Origin: Onchocerca lupi
Lineage: Eukaryota; Nematoda; Chromadorea; Rhabditida; Onchocercidae
NCBI GenBank assembly: GCA_028564675.1
Contig: JAOVVO010000289.1
Coordinates: forward strand, 30,858-94,857
Reading direction: 5' to 3'
DNA length: 64,000 nt
The stretch's first letter is position 1. Every line of letters begins with the position of its first letter. The position numbers and the translations under genes are program-made. The notes below the pieces were generated by a model. That model was not told where the DNA came from. It saw only the letters and a list, made by a program, of their open reading frames with translations, and did no database searches. Shown here piece after piece: positions 61,695-64,000 of this stretch.

Positions 61695-63940
61695 TTAAAC
61701 ATTTAATGAAACAAGAAATCTACCTGATGTTGTTCGACTTGTTGAAGGTCTCGGTGAATCATCCCTATTTCTGCTATGCGACGAACTCCAGAAACTATCG
61801 TGTGGTCTTCTACTTCGAAAGAAACTATCTTCACTAAAATTAAATAATAGTAATTAATACAATTAGCAAAAAGATTTTCAGTGAATCAATTGACTGTCTA
61901 TAAACTTCAAATTATTAAATGTGCCTCATTTTTCTTTTCGCTCTTTTTTTGATAAGAAACAAACCTGTTTTGGCTTCTACCATACATGTAACCCGCCAAA
62001 CCACCTAATCCAAGACCAGAAAAGAAACCAGGTCCACTGGATTGAGATTGTGCACCGAATGTATTTTGAAAAGATTCTTCATATGTAGGAGGTGCATCGA
62101 ATGGACGTGTAAAGCTTTTGAAACCTGGTGGTGGTGGTCTTCCATTTCCCGGTGGAGGTGGTGGTCCTTGATCCCAACCCCAACCTGAAGAAAGACTTAC
62201 AAAGATTAGTTTGCCTGTCATATTTAAACAGTCATTCTACCAGCTCAATTATCATCTAATGAAGACTACCAATAAAGAATAACATAGTATAAACTTATAA
62301 TTACATAATTTATCCGAGCAGTAAGCGAAATTGAAGGATTTGAAAATTATTTAGTCGAAACTACTGAACAACAAAACAATGACTGATTAGAAACAAATTG
62401 TGTAGCCAAGTTCCATACAACTATATGAACCTTTTATACGCCTCACTTTTCTTTATCAAGAATATGACTTTCTATAACCGCCTTATTCATGAAGTCTAAT
62501 GATGATACAATAATGGCGATTATATATTTTGAAAAGGAAGTGAAATATAATCATTTTGAAAAAAATTTAAAAATTGATTACCACTGCGACGCGTCCTGTC
62601 ATTACCAGTAGTAGGCTGCACACAACTGCAGTAGATTAAGAGCAAGAATAAAAGAAAAATGACTACGGTGGAAAGTTTAAAGGAACCATATCTGAAATGA
62701 TTAATGGAAAAGTAAAACCAAGGATTTCAAAATTGTAAATTATTGTATTTTAATTTCATTAAAATCGAAAATTATTAAAAATGTTACTGAACATTATTTC
62801 GGAAAAAATGAAAAGGCTAAAAATATTTTTATAAATACTCACTCATCCTCATACGGTGGCGCATTTGGTTCTTTTTTGCTCTTATCATGATTGCCTCGTC
62901 CATCATGACTATATTCCAGATTATATTTCAACTGAAAAAGTACCATTTAAACATATCAAATTGAAATTCAATTCATTTAGAGTGAATATCGATTTACTGG
63001 AACTCATGGATACACATTGATCTTGAACAGCTCAACAGATATTGCCGGTTATTTGCATTATAATTTACTCACATACATCAAGAGATTTCGCGTTGCCTTC
63101 CATTATTCAAATCATTAGTTTAATTTATCCTAACATATTTCATGTGTTAGAATCCAATGTTGATCATCAATGCTCATGAAGATATGTCAATGAACAATAA
63201 TAATTTGTCATGAAATTTGTTCAAAAAAATAAACTGTAAGACTTACGCCACAAGAACCTTGCAAAATGTATGGATCATTTGGATAATCGTACCCTTCACA
63301 AGATATGCGAATCTAGAAAAAAAAAAATTATGATTAGATTTTGATCACAAATCTAATTTAGAAGTTTTATTACTTTAGCACAGGCTTGTTAGACATGAAA
63401 ATGAGTTCTTGAAAATATGATAAGAAACTGTGCAGAAAAATTGATGGCAATTTACAATTAATATTTTCGACAGTCAATATATCAATGATAAAAAATTTAC
63501 TTCGCCAAATTCATACTGATCGCTCATTTCCGCTTTACACTCCCATTGGACATCGTTGCCATCATAACCTCTATTATAGCATTGTACAACCTGAAATTAT
63601 AAATATAACATCTTCATAAGAAGGATTATGAGTAACACATCTCATTAGAACGTCCAGAAGCAAAATCTAATCAACAGATGCAAACTACAGTAGATGATCT
63701 GAAAATGAGATTATGTAGGTAATTTAGTCTAAACTATCGTAAATAGTCATATACATATTAAAGATGCCAAGTCACCAAAATTACCATATTGTGGACATAC
63801 CCTGGGTTCAAACTTTCCTTTTGCCGATCCTCCAACACACTGAATTTGTGGGATTGAAGCAGATCTTCTTCCTGTAGTATACTTATCTCGATATAGTGTT
63901 AATGTTGTGACATCGACTAAACGAACCTTTCCTGAACTCT
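61695..63940 (-). CDS. SARAF: Store-operated calcium entry-associated regulatory factor, 5' end missing
   Basis: Homolog of SARAF (TMEM66), an ER membrane protein that in mammals slows store-operated Ca2+ entry through STIM1/Orai. Exons in the window are 63801-63940, 63501-63590, 63247-63312, 62843-62931, 62582-62691, 61965-62184 and 61695-61833; phases all agree. The lumenal part shows VRLVDVTTLTLYRDKYTTGR, IPQIQCVGGSA, VVQCYNRGYDGNDVQWECK, IRISCEGYDYPNDPYILQGS with CG, and LKYNLEYS, with conserved cysteines. One membrane span follows (STVVIFLLFLLLIY). The cytosolic tail has PPPPPGNGRPPPPGFKSF, SSGPGFFSGLGLGGLAGYMY and a Ser/Arg-rich end. The first exon seen starts at an acceptor (TTTTCAG) in phase 2, so the signal-peptide exon lies beyond 64000. 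The final exon could also be spliced at a GTAGAT donor near its end. Confidence 0.93.
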
Positions 63941-64000
63941 CTGAAAACAAAAAAAAAAAAAAAAAAAGGAAAAAGATGTTTGAATTAATTTAATCAAAAA

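Noticed and set aside
1..64000. tRNA, rRNA, SL RNA, CRISPR array, Wolbachia or viral insert
   Set aside because: No tRNA B-box with matching arms, no rRNA core, no spliced-leader sequence, no spaced direct repeats and no bacterial or viral genes were recognised by eye.

Overview
This window looks like nuclear DNA of a nematode, most likely a spirurid or filarial (clade III) worm. It is very AT-rich and crowded with homopolymer runs. Genes are split by many introns ending in TTTCAG-like acceptors. Most of the start codons that lie inside the window sit 6-50 nt downstream of such an acceptor, as expected for spliced-leader (SL) trans-splicing. The predicted proteins are animal proteins. The clade is inferred; no species can be named from the sequence alone.

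Layout: 1-17.5 kb has no gene that I can support, only AT-rich DNA with diverged tandem repeats, hairpins and long A/T runs. 17.5-20.1 kb (+) encodes a synaptotagmin-like C2 protein. 21.3-27.3 kb (-) encodes a full DNA ligase III (17 exons, 852 aa) without a BRCT domain; a tiny ORF follows it at operon-like spacing. 27.3-30.4 kb is a repeat-rich and ACGTG-rich divergent intergenic region. 30.5-44.3 kb (+) encodes a USP19-type deubiquitinase (22 exons, 1018 aa) with a CS domain and a MYND finger inside the protease. 45.3-49.6 kb (-) encodes ASCC1 (10 exons, 383 aa; KH plus 2H phosphoesterase). 51.1-53.6 kb (+) encodes a coiled-coil protein resembling GPS2, with a microsatellite-encoded poly-Thr tract and an inverted-repeat element in its first intron. 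56.2-57.0 kb (-) holds a probably broken gene, possibly HEATR3-like. 57.5-58.7 kb holds diverged tandem repeats. 61.7-63.9 kb (-) holds the 3' part of SARAF; its signal-peptide exon lies beyond the right edge.

The genes do not form one pathway. They are housekeeping and regulatory genes: DNA end joining (LIG3), ubiquitin removal at the ER or cytosol (USP19), transcription coactivation and alkylation repair (ASCC1), corepressor or coiled-coil function (GPS2-like), store-operated calcium control (SARAF) and membrane traffic (C2 protein). Two head-to-head pairs (LIG3/USP19 and ASCC1/GPS2-like) may share promoter regions. For the five best-supported multi-exon genes (LIG3, USP19, ASCC1, SARAF, C2 protein) I joined the exons by hand, and all intron phases close without a frameshift. 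I found no CRISPR, rRNA, tRNA, or clear viral or bacterial insert.
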